DNA of 64,000 nucleotides from Limnephilus marmoratus (Eukaryota; Arthropoda; Insecta; Trichoptera; Limnephilidae). Shown one piece after another: positions 1 to 10,509 of the stretch (within the stretch, counting starts at the first letter, position 1; every line of letters starts with the position of its first letter). The stretch covers positions 7,735,452 through 7,799,451 of the forward strand of contig OU862933.1 of the NCBI GenBank assembly GCA_917880885.1. The letters are read 5' to 3'. The position numbers and the translations under genes were made by a program. A model generated the notes under the pieces. It worked only from the letters and a program-made list of their open reading frames with translations. It did not search any database and was not told the origin of the DNA.

Positions 1-298
1 TTAAAATTTTTGTATATTACAAATTCTTTCACCATCTCATGGCGGTTGACATTTTTAAGGAATTATCTTGCTAAAATAATTAGCGATTTATATTTTATTC
101 TAATCTGATGTAGCCATATTTTAATTCTGGGAATCAAATAAATGATTATCAGATTAGTGTAGGAAATATTAATACCGGGTCACCAAGGCGATATGGTTGA
201 AATATTTCAATATCATAAATAATTATGATCTTGAAATTTTTTTTATAAGAGTTTTGCGAATTTTGCAGAAATAAAAGTTAACATCATTTTTTTTATAT
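1..298. other. AT-rich stretch without a recognisable gene
   Basis: I see no open frame of note, no inverted repeat and no known repeat motif here. It abuts a minus-strand SINE fragment. Confidence 0.5.
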
Positions 299-500
299 GA
301 ATACCGCACAAGAGTCTCCAACTGCTCCCGTCTGGAGCCAGTGAGACTATGGCATCCCCAATTGTAGTATGTTGTGAGGCTGAAGTTAGTGGGGAGGGGA
401 AAAACATGGGGAAGAGGAAGGTGGGAGAGTACCTGTCTATTCAGATCTGGTAACCAAAGAGAGTATCTTCCACTCTGGAACGTGCCGCAAATATCCTACT
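299..500 (-). mobile_element. SINE-A fragment (body only, minus strand)
   Basis: This is the reverse complement of the 3' body of the tRNA-headed SINE family found intact at 1224, 28630 and 49266. It contains the 'gcaccaagag/ctggagccag' type block near 310-345 and the 'ttccactctggaacgtgccgc' block near 470-490. The tRNA-like head is missing and part of the middle is deleted, so it is an old truncated copy. It directly adjoins the start of a Helitron-like element. Confidence 0.8.
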
Positions 501-953
501 AATATTATAAAGACGAAAGTTTGTATGGATGTTTGGATGTATAGATGTATGTATGTATATTACTCTTTCATGCAAAAACTACTGAATGGATATTAATGAA
601 ACTTTACAATAATATATCTCATACATCAGGATAATATTAGGCTCAGAGCTCTGGCATTATGAAATTTTCTACAAAAAAATTGCAATAGGTGGCACGATTA
701 GTAAGATGTCTATAATTCTTTATTCGATTCAAATTATTAGGGGAGTATTTCAAATAAACGCGGGAGGGTGGTGGGGGTAGGTGGAGGGGGGAGAGGTTAA
801 GGGGGGAGGGAGGGAGTGAGTGGTGGAAGGAGAGATAGATGGGAAGGGGGGGGGGAGTGAGAGGGGGGAGGAAGGTAAGGGGGTGGGGAGAGGGGGGGGA
901 GGAGGCGAAGTGGGAATCCCCCTAATGCAAGCGAAGCCGCGGAAAAATGCTAG
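494..953 (+). mobile_element. Non-autonomous Helitron-like element
   Basis: It starts with the insect Helitron-type 5' signature (TC followed by CTACTAATATTATAAAG) and ends in a GC-rich short stem followed by CTAG and then T, the usual Helitron 3' terminus. A strongly purine-rich tract (about 755-910) lies just before the 3' end, as in the Helitron-like copies at 6518-6988 (as pyrimidines) and 46705-47650. No Rep/helicase coding sequence is present, so it would depend on a partner for movement. Confidence 0.65.
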
Positions 954-971
954 TACTATTTATTATTTTTA

Positions 972-1080
972 GTGGCCGACCGAAGGTTCGGTTTCGGTTT
1001 CGGTTTCGGCAAAAAATCTAGTTTCGGCATCAATTTCGGTTTCGGCAAATTTTCTGCCTAACCTTTGGCCGCACCGAAAC
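972..1080. mobile_element. One-ended hAT-like terminus with 'ttcggtttcgg' repeats
   Basis: The segment begins AGTGGCCGACCGAAGG and continues with repeated TTCGG units and an inverted GGCCGCACCGAAAC block. This composition is typical of subterminal repeats of insect hAT elements. I cannot find the other terminus or an 8-bp duplication, so it is a fragment. Confidence 0.45.
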
Positions 1081-1223
1081 TCTGCAAAGATTTCAATAAG
1101 TGGAAAATTTAGTCTTAAAATTGTTGTGATTGTAAACGCAATTTAAAATAAAATACTCAATCAATATTATATTGTCATCTGTTAATAATTGTAAATGAAA
1201 TTTTGGTCTCTGGTGACATTTTT

Positions 1224-1637
1224 GACGACCTCCGTAGTCCTGTGGCTAAGACTCTTGACTCACATTCCGGAGGTCGCGGGTTCGAACCCTTCATGCGCAA
1301 ATAAATTTTATTTGATTAATTTGTGTTATTTCACAATTAATTCATTTAAAATAATATATAGTATATTTGCGGCATGTTCCAGAGTGGAAGATACTATTAG
1401 TATCGCCCTGGTGTAAGACCACCATTCAGAATTGAAACGTTGCTTGAAAATGGCTTTAGCCGTGTTTAGTGACCAGATCTGAATAGCCAGGTACTTCCCA
1501 ACCTTCCTCTTCCCCACCTCCTTCCCCTCCCCACTACCTTCAGCCTCACAACATACCCCAATTGGGGATGCCATAGTCTCACTGGCTCCAGACGGGAGCA
1601 GTTGAGATTCTTGTGCGGTATTCACTGTAAAAAAAAA
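1224..1637 (+). mobile_element. SINE-A, tRNA-derived, near full length
   Basis: The head is tRNA-like: GACGACCTCCGTAGTCC (A-box region) followed by GGGTTCGAACCC (B box) about 50 bases later. These are the internal RNA polymerase III promoter elements. The body of about 330 bases includes a conserved block around 1370-1440 and a C/T-rich stretch near 1500-1535, and it ends in an A-run at about 1629. Copies at 28630 and 49266 are nearly identical, implying recent activity. It is not a functional tRNA: the head carries a long non-tRNA body and does not fold as a full cloverleaf. Confidence 0.85.
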
Positions 1638-1792
1638 TTTTTTTTCAACTTAAAACATAAGATATCAAAAGGTTTTTGACAGGTAGGGTCGGGTGAGGGG
1701 TGGGGCGGTTATTCGGCTGAATGATCAATAATGACAAGTGAAAGAATTATTTTTGTTCAGTTAGAAGATTTTTTTTTAGTATTATTATTGTG

Positions 1793-1832
1793 ACAGATGT
1801 TTCGGCGTTCAAGGCCATTTTCAAACTAAACT
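1793..1832 (-). ncRNA. Degenerate hammerhead-like motif
   Basis: On the minus strand the order is TTTGAAAA, a GGC...GCC stem, GAAA, then CATCTGTC. This is the layout of the small PLE-associated hammerheads seen elsewhere in the window, but core positions are altered (C3 and G8 of the CUGANGA box are changed). It is probably an inactive relic of a PLE end. Confidence 0.35.
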
Positions 1833-1844
1833 TAGGTAATTATA

Positions 1845-1905
1845 ACCTCTGTGGTCGAGGGTAAAACTCTCGACTAGCAATCAGAAGGTCGCAGGTTCCA
1901 ACTTT
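1845..1905 (+). mobile_element. SINE tRNA-like head fragment
   Basis: It contains CCTCTGTGGTCGAGGG and, about 40 bases on, AAGGTCGCAGGTTCCAAC. These correspond to the A-box and B-box area of SINE-A, without the SINE body. It is a short, decayed relic. Confidence 0.5.
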
Positions 1906-1939
1906 ACTAAAATATGTGATAGCTCACAGCTGAAATTCT

Positions 1940-2058
1940 AAAATTGGCCCATAAAAAAAGCAAATAACAGCCATATGAAATTACACAAATCTAACAGCAG
2001 TTCTCGGCCGAGAACTATCTCGTTCCCACAAAAGATATAGAATAGCTCGTCTGGTTAC
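1940..2058 (-). mobile_element. Fragment of the 2937-3205 MITE family
   Basis: The reverse complement matches the left half of the MITE inserted in the SINE at 2937: shared blocks are the 'agcaaataacagccat' block and the 'acaaaagatatagaat' terminal block. Only one end is preserved. Confidence 0.5.
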
Positions 2059-2499
2059 CTAAGAGATTATCATAATAATATAATATACTAGTAAATTTTA
2101 AACCTATAATTTACACGCTAACGTGTGCATAGCCGTAGCGCAAAGGATTATTGGATTACATTTGGAATACTGCATCGAATGTTTTGCCAATTCGAAAGTG
2201 ATGATTTTAAAGGTGCATTAAAACTGGAACTATTAACTTCATATTGATGCAATATTATGCACAATTTATAAAAGTAGAACTGTCAAAATAATCTCTCAAA
2301 GATCGGCATCATAATTTGTTGCATTTCGGTCAAATTTTTTACATATTGAATGTTTTGAAAGATTTTTTTTGTTTGAAATCCATTGTTACGTAATTTGACG
2401 ACGCCGATGACTTTCGAAATGAATAAATAATTGAATCACTTTCATTTTTTAAATTACTACACGGAGAGTATTATGTGCAATTTTAGGCTTTAACTAACT

Positions 2500-2552
2500 A
2501 AAGGGATGTATTATCATGATTATATAATTAATCATGGTAATACATCCCTTTT
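2500..2552. repeat. 53-bp near-perfect palindrome
   Basis: AAAGGGATGTATTA at the left is mirrored by TAATACATCCCTTT at the right. The arms continue through CATGATTA / TAATCATG almost to the centre. It could extrude a hairpin or be a minimal palindromic MITE. No function can be assigned. Confidence 0.7.
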
Positions 2553-2730
2553 TACTTTTTACTGCTAATGATATATCATTCATATAATGATATATAGTTC
2601 ATTTTGATATATTTATATATGTATAATTATAACTAGATTCTCAAGCTTTAGGACTTTTTAAAATCTGCAGTGTGAATAAATATTGACAACTTCAATAGTT
2701 TTACGATAACACAGCAACAACTTTAAGTTC

Positions 2731-3359
2731 GACGGCCTCCGTGGTCGAGAGGTAAGGTTCTTCGCAATCCGTAGGTCGCGGAATCGAATTCGCAAATAAA
2801 TTTTATTAGATTAATTTGTGCTATTTCACAATCAATTCATTTAAAAATAATGTTTACTAAATTTGCAGCATGTTGCAAGACCACCATTCAGAATTGAAAA
2901 GTTGCTTGAATTGGCTTTAGCCGTGTTTGATGACAAGCCGAGCGATTCTATATCTTTTGTGGGATCGTTATTAGATAACTGACATGATCTCCTGTCAGAT
3001 TTGTGTGATTTTTATGGCTGTTATTTGCTTTTTCTATGTACAACGTACTTATATTAAAAGAATAAATAATCATGCATACTTGCAGGAATTCGTGTTTAAA
3101 ACGATCTTAACTAAAAAAATGTGAAAGTAAATATGTAAAAATCGAACAAATCTGACAGGAGATCACGTCCGTTATCTAACAACAAAAGATATAGAATCGC
3201 TCGGCAGATATAAATACCTAGCCAACTACTTCCCCACCTTCCTCTTCCTCGTCTCCTTCCCCTCCCCACTACTTTCAGCCTCACAACAAACCCCGATTTG
3301 AGATGCCATAGTCTTTCTGGCTCCAGATGGGAGCAGCTCGCAGGTATTCACAATAAAAA
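2731..3359 (+). mobile_element. SINE-A copy split by a MITE
   Basis: The diverged tRNA-like head (GACGGCCTCCGTGGTCG with GGTCGCGGAATCGAATTC) and body run to 2936. SINE sequence resumes at 3206 and reaches the 'gactccagatgggagcag'-like 3' block and an A-rich end. The intervening 2937-3205 is a separate inverted-repeat element. Confidence 0.75.
2937..3205. mobile_element. MITE with about 80-bp imperfect terminal inverted repeats, inside SINE-A
   Basis: The left end GCCGAGCGATTCTATATC is mirrored by GATATAGAATCGCTCGGC at the right. Homology of the two arms continues inward through the TTAGATAAC and GATCTCCTGTCAGATTTG blocks. It is 269 bp with no coding sequence. The interrupted host is the SINE, whose two halves align to intact copies on either side. 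I cannot define a clear target duplication, so the superfamily is open. Confidence 0.75.
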
Positions 3360-4028
3360 AGGTTATGACACTGAAAATCTGTAATTTTACCTATTTCGTA
3401 TAAAAACATTTCAATAAATCAAAGCTTTTATAGTCTAATAAATTATATTCAAGGATTTCCCTCATTATTGCAACATTTTAGAAAACGTGAAAAGCTAACA
3501 TAGAATTTATTAAAAAAAAATTTCAATTAGTACAAGGATTGCTAAGCCTTGTTTAATTATAATATTGTTTATTTGACTCCACAAAGAATTTTACTCTAAC
3601 CAGACCTATAAAATATTATATTTATTGTAAAGGACGAAACTTAGCATTAACTTTGCATCGGCAGAATCTTACTGATGTGATATATTAAAAGGACTATAAA
3701 TTTAATAATGTCAAAATGCTAAAACCAGATACATTTCCAGATTGATAAAAAAATTGTTAATAGAAAAAAACAAATTTTCAAGGCAAACCAAAAAATAATG
3801 AAATGCTCATCTTATGCCTCAACTCCATGAATATTGTTTTAAATTTTAGAAACAAGTTTAAAATTTACTCAAATTATATTTAATTACTAATTTCGGAATG
3901 TCCAACAGATAATAGAAATACCATAACATTTATAAAATTTCATATTAACTTTTTTTTAAACTTGAAAAGGCTGAAAAAACTAAGGTATCTTTCTTATTCT
4001 GGAGAAAAACCTTTTTAGTGAACTGAAA
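3360..4028. other. No gene seen
   Basis: This is AT-rich sequence between the SINE and the mariner element. I see no frame, inverted repeat or recognisable repeat in it. Confidence 0.5.
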
Positions 4029-4210
4029 TATTAGGTCCTTACAAATGAAATTGGCGTTTTGCCGTACTGGCAACTTTGATCTCAAATATCTTCTCTTTGG
4101 TTAGGAATTCCAAATTCAAATTTATACAGCTATTTACTCATGTATTTGTGTTTCGATAATTATAATTCAATTGTTTTTTCCTTATTTGTTTTTTTTCTTT
4201 GTGTCACTTA

Positions 4211-4685
4211 AGCGGGCTACAGACCTTCAGTTTTAACTGTACAGTTTAACTGTACAGTTAAATCGTAGGTCCATACAGCCTACACACATTCAAGTAAAAC
4301 TGCGAGATCTTTCAGTTTTTATCAATAATGGCCTCCATAGACGACCCTTTAGCCGTTACAGGGCTAAAGATGTATTAAAATAAACTGGTTATTTTGAATG
4401 AATAATAAAAGAGAAATTAAAATTAAATTAATTATTTGTATTAAAAGAGAAATTTGTATCAATTTAATGACTGTATTAAAAGAAACTGAGACAAACTGAC
4501 GAAACTGTACAGTTTTCGACTACACACTGTCAGTTTTAACTGTACAGATTTATCTATTCGTATTTTGATTAGATCTCAGTTAAACTGTACAGTTCAACTT
4601 TTGTCCTACACACCTAACGATTTATCTGTACAGTTCGACTGTACAGTTAAACTGTACAGTTAAAACTGAAGGTCTGTAGCCCGCA
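4211..4685. mobile_element. PIF/Harbinger-like MITE nested in mariner
   Basis: The left end GCGGGCTACAGACCTTCAG has an exact inverted copy at the right. Inside, ACTGTACAGTT units recur many times as subterminal repeats. TTA occurs on both sides (4208-4210 and 4686-4688), the TWA target duplication of PIF/Harbinger elements. It carries no coding sequence. It lies between the mariner 5' end and the transposase start. Confidence 0.75.
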
Positions 4686-4706
4686 TTAGTTTACAAAACG
4701 GAAAAC

Positions 4707-5290
4707 TTGAAATATCGCGTTATTTACGAGTACGAGTTCCACCGTGGCACCAGTGCTGCAGAAACGGCTCGAAGGATTAATGATGTGTATGGCGACGGTG
4801 CCGCAAAAGAAAACACAGTGCGTTTTTGGTTCCAACGTTTTCGTTCTGGAAATTTCGACCTGCAGAACAAGCTCCGTGGACGGCCGGAGACCAAAGTTGA
4901 TAATGAAGAATTGAAGGCTATTGTGGAAGCGGATCCATCGCAAACCACGTCCGAGTTAGCTGCAGGCTGCGGTGTTAGTGATAAAACTGTTTTAATCCAC
5001 TTGAAGCAAATTCCTCACGAATTGAGTGAAGCAAATCAACAAACGCGCGATAGAACGCTAGACCACACACTGCACAACAGACGGCTACCAAATTAGAAGA
5101 GCTTCAATTGGAATGTCTAAGACATCCACCGTACTCTCCGGATCTTGCCCCAACAGATTACCATTTTTTTCGAAATTTGGATAACTTCTTGCAAAGGAAA
5201 AACTCGGGGCAGTCCAAACCGACTTCAAAGATTTTATTGATTCCCGTCCGAATGGTTTTTTTAGTAAAGGGATCGATGAATTACCTATGA
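4707..5290 (+). pseudogene. Mariner transposase, internally deleted and frameshifted
   Basis: Mariner transposase is a DDD nuclease that cuts and pastes its own element. The first frame (4707-5096) gives the N-terminal helix-turn-helix region: motifs such as SAAETARRIN, ENTVRFWFQRF and RGRPETKVDNEELKAIVEADP, then DKTVLIHLKQI. It then jumps past the linker and the first catalytic Asp region. Sequence corresponding to the second Asp block and following helix lies about 5050-5110 in another frame. From 5108 the frame shows HPPYSPDLAPTDYHFF, which holds the third catalytic Asp. Resemblance is to the cecropia/Hsmar1-type mariners. With a catalytic segment missing it cannot be active. Confidence 0.9.
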
Positions 5291-5411
5291 GATGGCAAAA
5301 GTGCATAAATAGCAATGGTACATACTTTGATTAAATAAATATATTATTTAAAAAAATCCACTTTATGTTCCTCCCATACAAAACGCCAATTTCATATGTA
5401 AGGACCTAATA

Positions 5412-6517
5412 TTAATAAATTGCCGGCATAATAATATATCCCACTCAAACTAGAACAACCGTGTACGTACTCCTTCACCTAGAGGAGAATTAATGCGCGA
5501 GTAGGTACTTTTATAATGTTAATGAATTGCATATTTGTAAAAATAAAAATTAAAATGCAATCTTACTTAAAGGCTTATTTAAAGACTTCAAAGTACTTAT
5601 TATAAAATCCTTATACGTCAAACACATGTCCTCCTATTTTGAATTGAAATTTATAAAAATAAAATATTTTTTAATTAAACTATAATCGAAGACATTCCAA
5701 CCAATTCAACTATATAATTTTAGTATCAAAAACCTAATTAAACCCAGTCACAGTTTAACTTACAGTTTGTTCCTAAAATCTTCAATAATTTAACATTTGA
5801 AACATGAGTGAATAACCAAATATCACACTATTAGGAAAGCGCTTGTATGACTGAATGTTATAGTGCTAGTTCTGTTTCTCGTACTCGGATAGATGTGTAT
5901 TTATTGATTATATATTGATGAATTTGTGTGTATATGTAAATGTATGTGTGTATGTATGTACGTGTGTGCATGTATTTACACATGTATGCATGCATTCACA
6001 CATATAAACCTAGAAGAAAGAAATATGTTTGTGATTATCTCGTATCTATTTTCTATAATAATTTCAATTTTCATTAAATTCTTCTACTACAATTTTTCCA
6101 TTTTTAAGAGTGTTTATATATTTAACCCACATGTTTACACCAAACTTCACAAAGTAACCATATTAAATTGGTCACCATGAAACAGGCAGCCGCCTAATAT
6201 GTTGATCTAATGTATCATACATATGTATGAATTTTTTCTAATTTTTTTTTTTATAAATTAATGATTGTATGTTACAGTTTTTGTCATTTTTTAACTACCG
6301 TACTAGGCTAAAGCCCGTGTTGTGTTTTTTGTTTTATTTTTTTATGTTTTTTTTTATATAAATTAACAGTTTACAATTTGATTGATTTATACTCGTACAT
6401 GTAGATATAATTTACATAACTAAGAAACCAATCATAGATTTCCTCATTATACTATTATATTGTGTATCTAGAAATTAAACAGTAATCGTACAAGAACTAA
6501 AAGATATTATATTATTA
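5412..6517. other. AT-rich spacer with a TG/TATG microsatellite
   Basis: No gene is supported. About 5915-6010 is a degenerate (TGTA/TATG)n microsatellite, which explains an apparent short frame there. Confidence 0.6.
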
Positions 6518-6988
6518 CTCGCTGATCCGGCGAACTTCGTACCGCCTCAGAATCAAAAACTGTTGTCAACTTATTAGCTGAATTGATCTAAATTGTTTCT
6601 CCCTGCGTATCCTTTCCCCTCTCGCGTTCCCTCTCCCCACTCCACTTCTCCCCTTCCCCCGTCCCGCTAACCTCCTTCCTGAGTTCCTTTCCCCCCTCCC
6701 ACCTCCCCCCTCCCACCTCCTCCCTCCCCCGTTTCACAGTTCAATATTATACCCCTTACAATATTGCTGCAGTTCTTTCAAAATAGGAGAATTCGTTCCA
6801 TACAAAATGTATGGGGAAAATAATTTTCTTCGGAGTGGAACACCCTTTACTTTTAGAGGTATGAAAAATAGATGTTGGTCGATTCTCAGATCTACCAGAT
6901 AAGCACACAAAATTTCATCAAAATTGGTCCAGCCGTTTCGGAGGAGTATGGTAACAAACACCGTGACACGAGAATTTTATATATTAGA
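6518..6988 (-). mobile_element. Non-autonomous Helitron-like element
   Basis: Read on the minus strand it begins TCTAATATATAAAATTCTCG and contains the insect repeat block around 'cctccgaaacggctggacc' (6925-6950). It ends GCCGGATCAGCGAG, where the expected CTAG terminus is mutated to CGAG. A pyrimidine-rich tract at 6600-6735 corresponds to the purine tract of the other Helitron-like copies. It has no helicase coding capacity. Confidence 0.65.
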
Positions 6989-7790
6989 TAAAAGGAGGTA
7001 GGTGGTCTATAATTTATGCCATTACGTAATATATCATTACATTTATGCAGTTTTGTACTCATTAAATACATTTTTAATATACTTTTTTTAAGAGAGTTTT
7101 TATATTTATTTTCGTCGCAATTGGAGATATCTATATCAGAGAGAATGTTATTATACGTCGAACACAGTCTCATAAGGCAAGCATTTTGGTTTTAATTTGT
7201 TTTACAGTATTTTTCTTTAAAAATATTACACGAACGTGTGTGTCGTGTAGGTGCTTTAAAATCTATTCTGATCAATAATTCAGGACAGTCAGTTATGTTA
7301 TTTACTATTTTATATAGCAACATCGTATCTGAGAATTATCTACGTAGGCTCCATGTATATTATCATGTATTTTATAAATACATTAATTGAAAAAATGCAA
7401 TAAATGCAGTTTCAGAACAAATTGACAAATAATTAGTAATTATTAAAATTATATTAACTTCGTACTCCTCCCAAAACCTTGGCCTTAATGCACCGGTCGG
7501 CGGTATGTGAAGTTTTTCATTGGCTTTTTTATTATAATTATGCAATCTTAATACCATTCCACTGGACAATGTGAGAATGCAGTTTTAATTCATCAACAAC
7601 CTTGGACTTTTGAATGAATTTGACCTGCCAAATCCCGTGAATAAAATATTATTAAGAAAAGATTTTTTACATTTTCATAAATATTGAGTTTGAGTCGATT
7701 GAAAAAAAAAGATATTTTCATAAGAGCATAGTTGTTTTTGTTAATACTGGATAATCCTGCAGCAATAAATAGAATACACGCAGTAAGTTG
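6989..7790. other. No gene seen
   Basis: AT-rich sequence. The short minus-strand frames here show no family motif, so I do not annotate them. Confidence 0.5.
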
Positions 7791-7796
7791 AAAGAA

Positions 7797-7900
7797 TCCA
7801 CTAAGTCACCAAACATAGAGAACCACTTGGGGTGACCTATGGCAAAGGTGTTGGTCATCAAATAAATGATTCCCGGGCGGTGATATCCATACCTGGCTCT
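7797..7900 (+). repeat. Family R dispersed repeat, fragment
   Basis: It shares the block CTAAGTCACCAAAC...CACTTGGGGTGACCTATGG with copies at 43.3, 54.5 and (reversed) 10.2 and 59.9 kb. Only about 100 bp of a unit of about 450 bp is present. Confidence 0.75.
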
Positions 7901-9026
7901 CAACTTGTGTTAAAAAAATCTATAAATAACGTGGTGTATTAAAAAGCATCGCACCTTTATTCTTCCTGCTTGAACAAATTAATCACGGGAGGTGTCCTTA
8001 ATGGAGACATTAATGCGCGTGTGTGATTTTTTCCGGCCCGCAGAATGCGTTAGGCGTTAATCGCCTTTGAGTGTGGAAGCGTATTGAGCGCCCATAAAGT
8101 TACATTACAATTCTTTCTATAATGACTATTTGTGATGGAGGGTATTGTTTCCTAAGTCAGTGAACTAAAAACTACAATTTTAGAGTTTATGACAATGACT
8201 TTCCTTTGCCATTGCAAAAACGTAAGAAAAAAAGAAGAAAATTAGAGAAATGGTTAACTGTATATATACAAGGTGTGTTAAAAAATAATCGAACCTTTAT
8301 TTTTTCCTGCGTAAACAAATTAAGCACGGAAGGTTTCCCTCGGTGGAAATTCGTGGAAAGTATCAGTCGCCCTATGAGTGAGAAAATGAATCGAGCGAAA
8401 ATTGGTTGAAAATTGATGGATTCCAGCAGCGAAATAGCTTATTTTTTTCCAAAAGCAGGGCGATTCCGCAGGCTTTCGGGGAAGTAGGGAGCCTCGCGGG
8501 AATGCTGCATTTTTATAATAAATCAGATGCGAATAATGGGCAGAGCAGGCGCTTTATCGTGATGGAGATGCGCTTCCATTTCAAACTTTTGCGGACATCC
8601 TTTTCAAGCCCAAATCCTGAGGTCAAAATCAAAGGTCAAAATTGAATGCGCCAATCCAAGGCTTACCGCCACCTTATTTAAGAGTTCTACAGCTATAACA
8701 CCAAATTTACTGTATTACCAAAGTCCGCTAGATCAACGACACTGTCTATGCGGTTGGTTGAGGACCTACCGGAACGTGCTTCGCTATACCCTAATGCGCG
8801 ACTATCTTGGAAGTGGATATGCCATTCATGTGCTCAAAAAATTGCTCACGGCAAGCCTGTTGAATCTTGTTTATGGTTTCCAATCGGGCATCGCCAAGAT
8901 TTTGGAGAAATTTGATGCAACACAAATCGTAGGTAGGTACCTTAGTTTCGTAACTTGAAGGGCGCTCAATACGCTTCCATACTCATGGGCCGACTGCCAG
9001 CAACCAGCGACTGTCGCCTAACGCTG

Positions 9027-10034
9027 CACAGTGATTCGTTTCATACAAGCTAGACGCTAATAAGTCACTTTTGAATTCCCAAACAATGACGTCATGGCGA
9101 CATTACCAGATAGACAGGATAATAAATGCGTGCTTAATTGGGGTGATTAGTGAACGCATTTACTCATACCAGAGGCCTAAAGTCGGATAATGTGTTTTGA
9201 AATTATCATTTGCATTTATTCGCTCGTTGCAGCTCAACGTTTAAAATTCTGTACTTCGTTTGAAAAGTGTTTTTTTTCGGTTTTGTAAAATGGAGGCTTT
9301 GGAAGGTATGTTTTAAAGTTTTTACTTAATACTTTAGTGTAGATAATTTTAGTTGTTTTTTTTTTAAATAATAAATAAGTTTTGTGTTTTATTTTGGCCA
9401 AAAAATGTAAAATTTCTAACTTCTCGAGAGTTTATCTCAGAGAGTGTATCAAAATCGCAAAAAAAAATCCTTTTTTTTAAATAGTGCAACTTATAATCTA
9501 TTCATATCATTTTCGATATAAACCCACACTAATCCACATTATTACTATTTTTTCATTATACAGGAACCACTTACGAGATTTCCAGGCTGGAATTGTTCGT
9601 GATATGGAAGTGTTTGCCGAAGAAAAAAAGGCCTGAGGGAATGTTTAACAAAATTTTAAGTATATTTGAACTTGATAAGCTCAGTGCAAGTGGTGAAAAA
9701 AAGTTTAAAAACCAAATAAGGCTTATATCTTTGAAAATAAGCCTTAATTTGAGCGTAATTTTAGCAATTTATTACACTCAATATACACTTTTTTTTTACT
9801 TTTTACATATAATTGTTTTATTATAAACCTCAAATACTCTATTAACACATTATTTAAAAATTATAAAAAAAAATAATAATTCCTAATTAAAAAACGATAA
9901 GAATTTTTTTTAATCATTTTTAATACTAATTTTCATAAAATTAGTGTTGACTACACCTCAATAGAGGGTTAAAAATAATTTAATCATGTGTAAGAGTTTT
10001 TTAGCGTCTAGCATGTATGAAACGAATCACTGTG
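9027..10034. mobile_element. Transib-like element with RSS-like heptamer ends
   Basis: The terminal inverted repeats are about 37 bp with two mismatches. Each begins CACAGTG, followed by ATTCGTTTCATACA. The 5-bp sequence CGCTG occurs at both sides (9022-9026 and 10035-10039). Transib transposons, relatives of the RAG1 source element, have 5-bp GC-rich target duplications and ends starting with CACWRTG. At 1008 bp it is too short for a transposase, so it is non-autonomous. It contains a small candidate split gene (9290-9826). Confidence 0.75.
9290..9826 (+). CDS. Hypothetical two-exon small gene inside the Transib-like element
   Basis: Exon 1 (9290-9305) reads ATG plus five codons' worth of sequence, ending at a consensus donor GTATGT. 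A 258-base AT-rich intron ends with a good acceptor (TTTCATTATACAG at 9563). Exon 2 (9564-9826) continues in frame for 87 codons to a stop. The predicted product is about 93 residues: a basic stretch (CLPKKKRPEG), then a hydrophobic C-terminal third that could be a membrane segment. I recognise no family. It could be a decayed N-terminal transposase fragment, captured host sequence or chance; no transcript evidence is available here. Confidence 0.3.
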
Positions 10035-10196
10035 CGCTGTTTGCGGGAAGGAAAAAACCACACATGCGCATGAATGTCCTGTAAGTACACATCTCCACCG
10101 AAGGAGACCTCCCGTGATTAATTTATTCAAGCAGAAAAAGTAAAGGTGGTATACTTTTCTAATACATCGTGTCATTTATAATAGTTATAAAGTTAA

Positions 10197-10505
10197 AAGG
10201 CGGTTGTGGGTACCGACGCCCCGAGAACCATTTATGGATGACCAACCCCTCTCCAAGAGGTCACCCAAGTGGTTCGCTACGTTTGGTGATAAATCCGGGC
10301 ACTGCTAAGGCAAGGGTGTCCGGGTTCACGAGGTGAGGTCTCCTGGAGGATTCTCTTGACTGCATAGCAGTGGGAAGGATGGATACGTCCGTCACTTCAG
10401 GACCCACTGACCCCCAGATTCCTACCCACACCTCATACCTTTTTGCTTGCCAGAACATCCTCTTCTTCCTTTAAAAGACCCTCCATGCAGCATCCCAAAG
10501 ATGAC
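10197..10505 (-). repeat. Family R dispersed repeat, partial
   Basis: Reverse-orientation copy: GTACCGACGCCCCGAGAACC at the start, then the TCACCCAAGTGGTTCGCTACG block and the 'cttcaggacccactgaccc' block. It lacks the middle portion and the 3' block is short. Confidence 0.75.
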
Positions 10506-10509
10506 AATA

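Larger units (their letters stand above)
4031..5409 (+). mobile_element. Deleted mariner element carrying a nested MITE
   Basis: Terminal inverted repeats of about 31 bp (TTAGGTCCTTACAAATGAAA at the left, mirrored at the right) are bounded by TA dinucleotides at 4029-4030 and 5410-5411, the mariner/Tc1 target duplication. Without the nested 475-bp MITE the element is about 0.9 kb, compared with about 1.3 kb for full mariners, so an internal stretch is lost. The transposase remnant inside it matches the mariner family at both ends. Confidence 0.9.
7918..10187. mobile_element. Long-inverted-repeat (mariner-like) element, split by a Transib-like insertion
   Basis: A block of about 200 bp at 7918-8115 recurs inverted at 8945-9026 plus 10035-10187. 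Matched landmarks are 'attaatcacgggaggt', 'atgcgcgtgtgtg' and 'ggaagcgtattgagcgccc'. Without the 1-kb nested element the unit is about 1.26 kb, the size of a mariner. A related terminal block also occurs at 8266-8345, suggesting a further nested or rearranged copy. On the minus strand near 8700-8760 a decayed peptide with the order SEARSGRSSTNR resembles the mariner linker region. No intact transposase remains. Confidence 0.55.

Noticed and set aside
1224..1300. Possible tRNA genes at SINE heads (also 28630, 49266, 63150-63225)
   Set aside because: A and B boxes are present, but each is fused to the same SINE body and A-tail and no full cloverleaf is kept.
5926..6180. 84-codon Cys/Met-rich frame
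   Set aside because: Its first part is the TG/TATG microsatellite and the rest is AT-rich low-complexity sequence.
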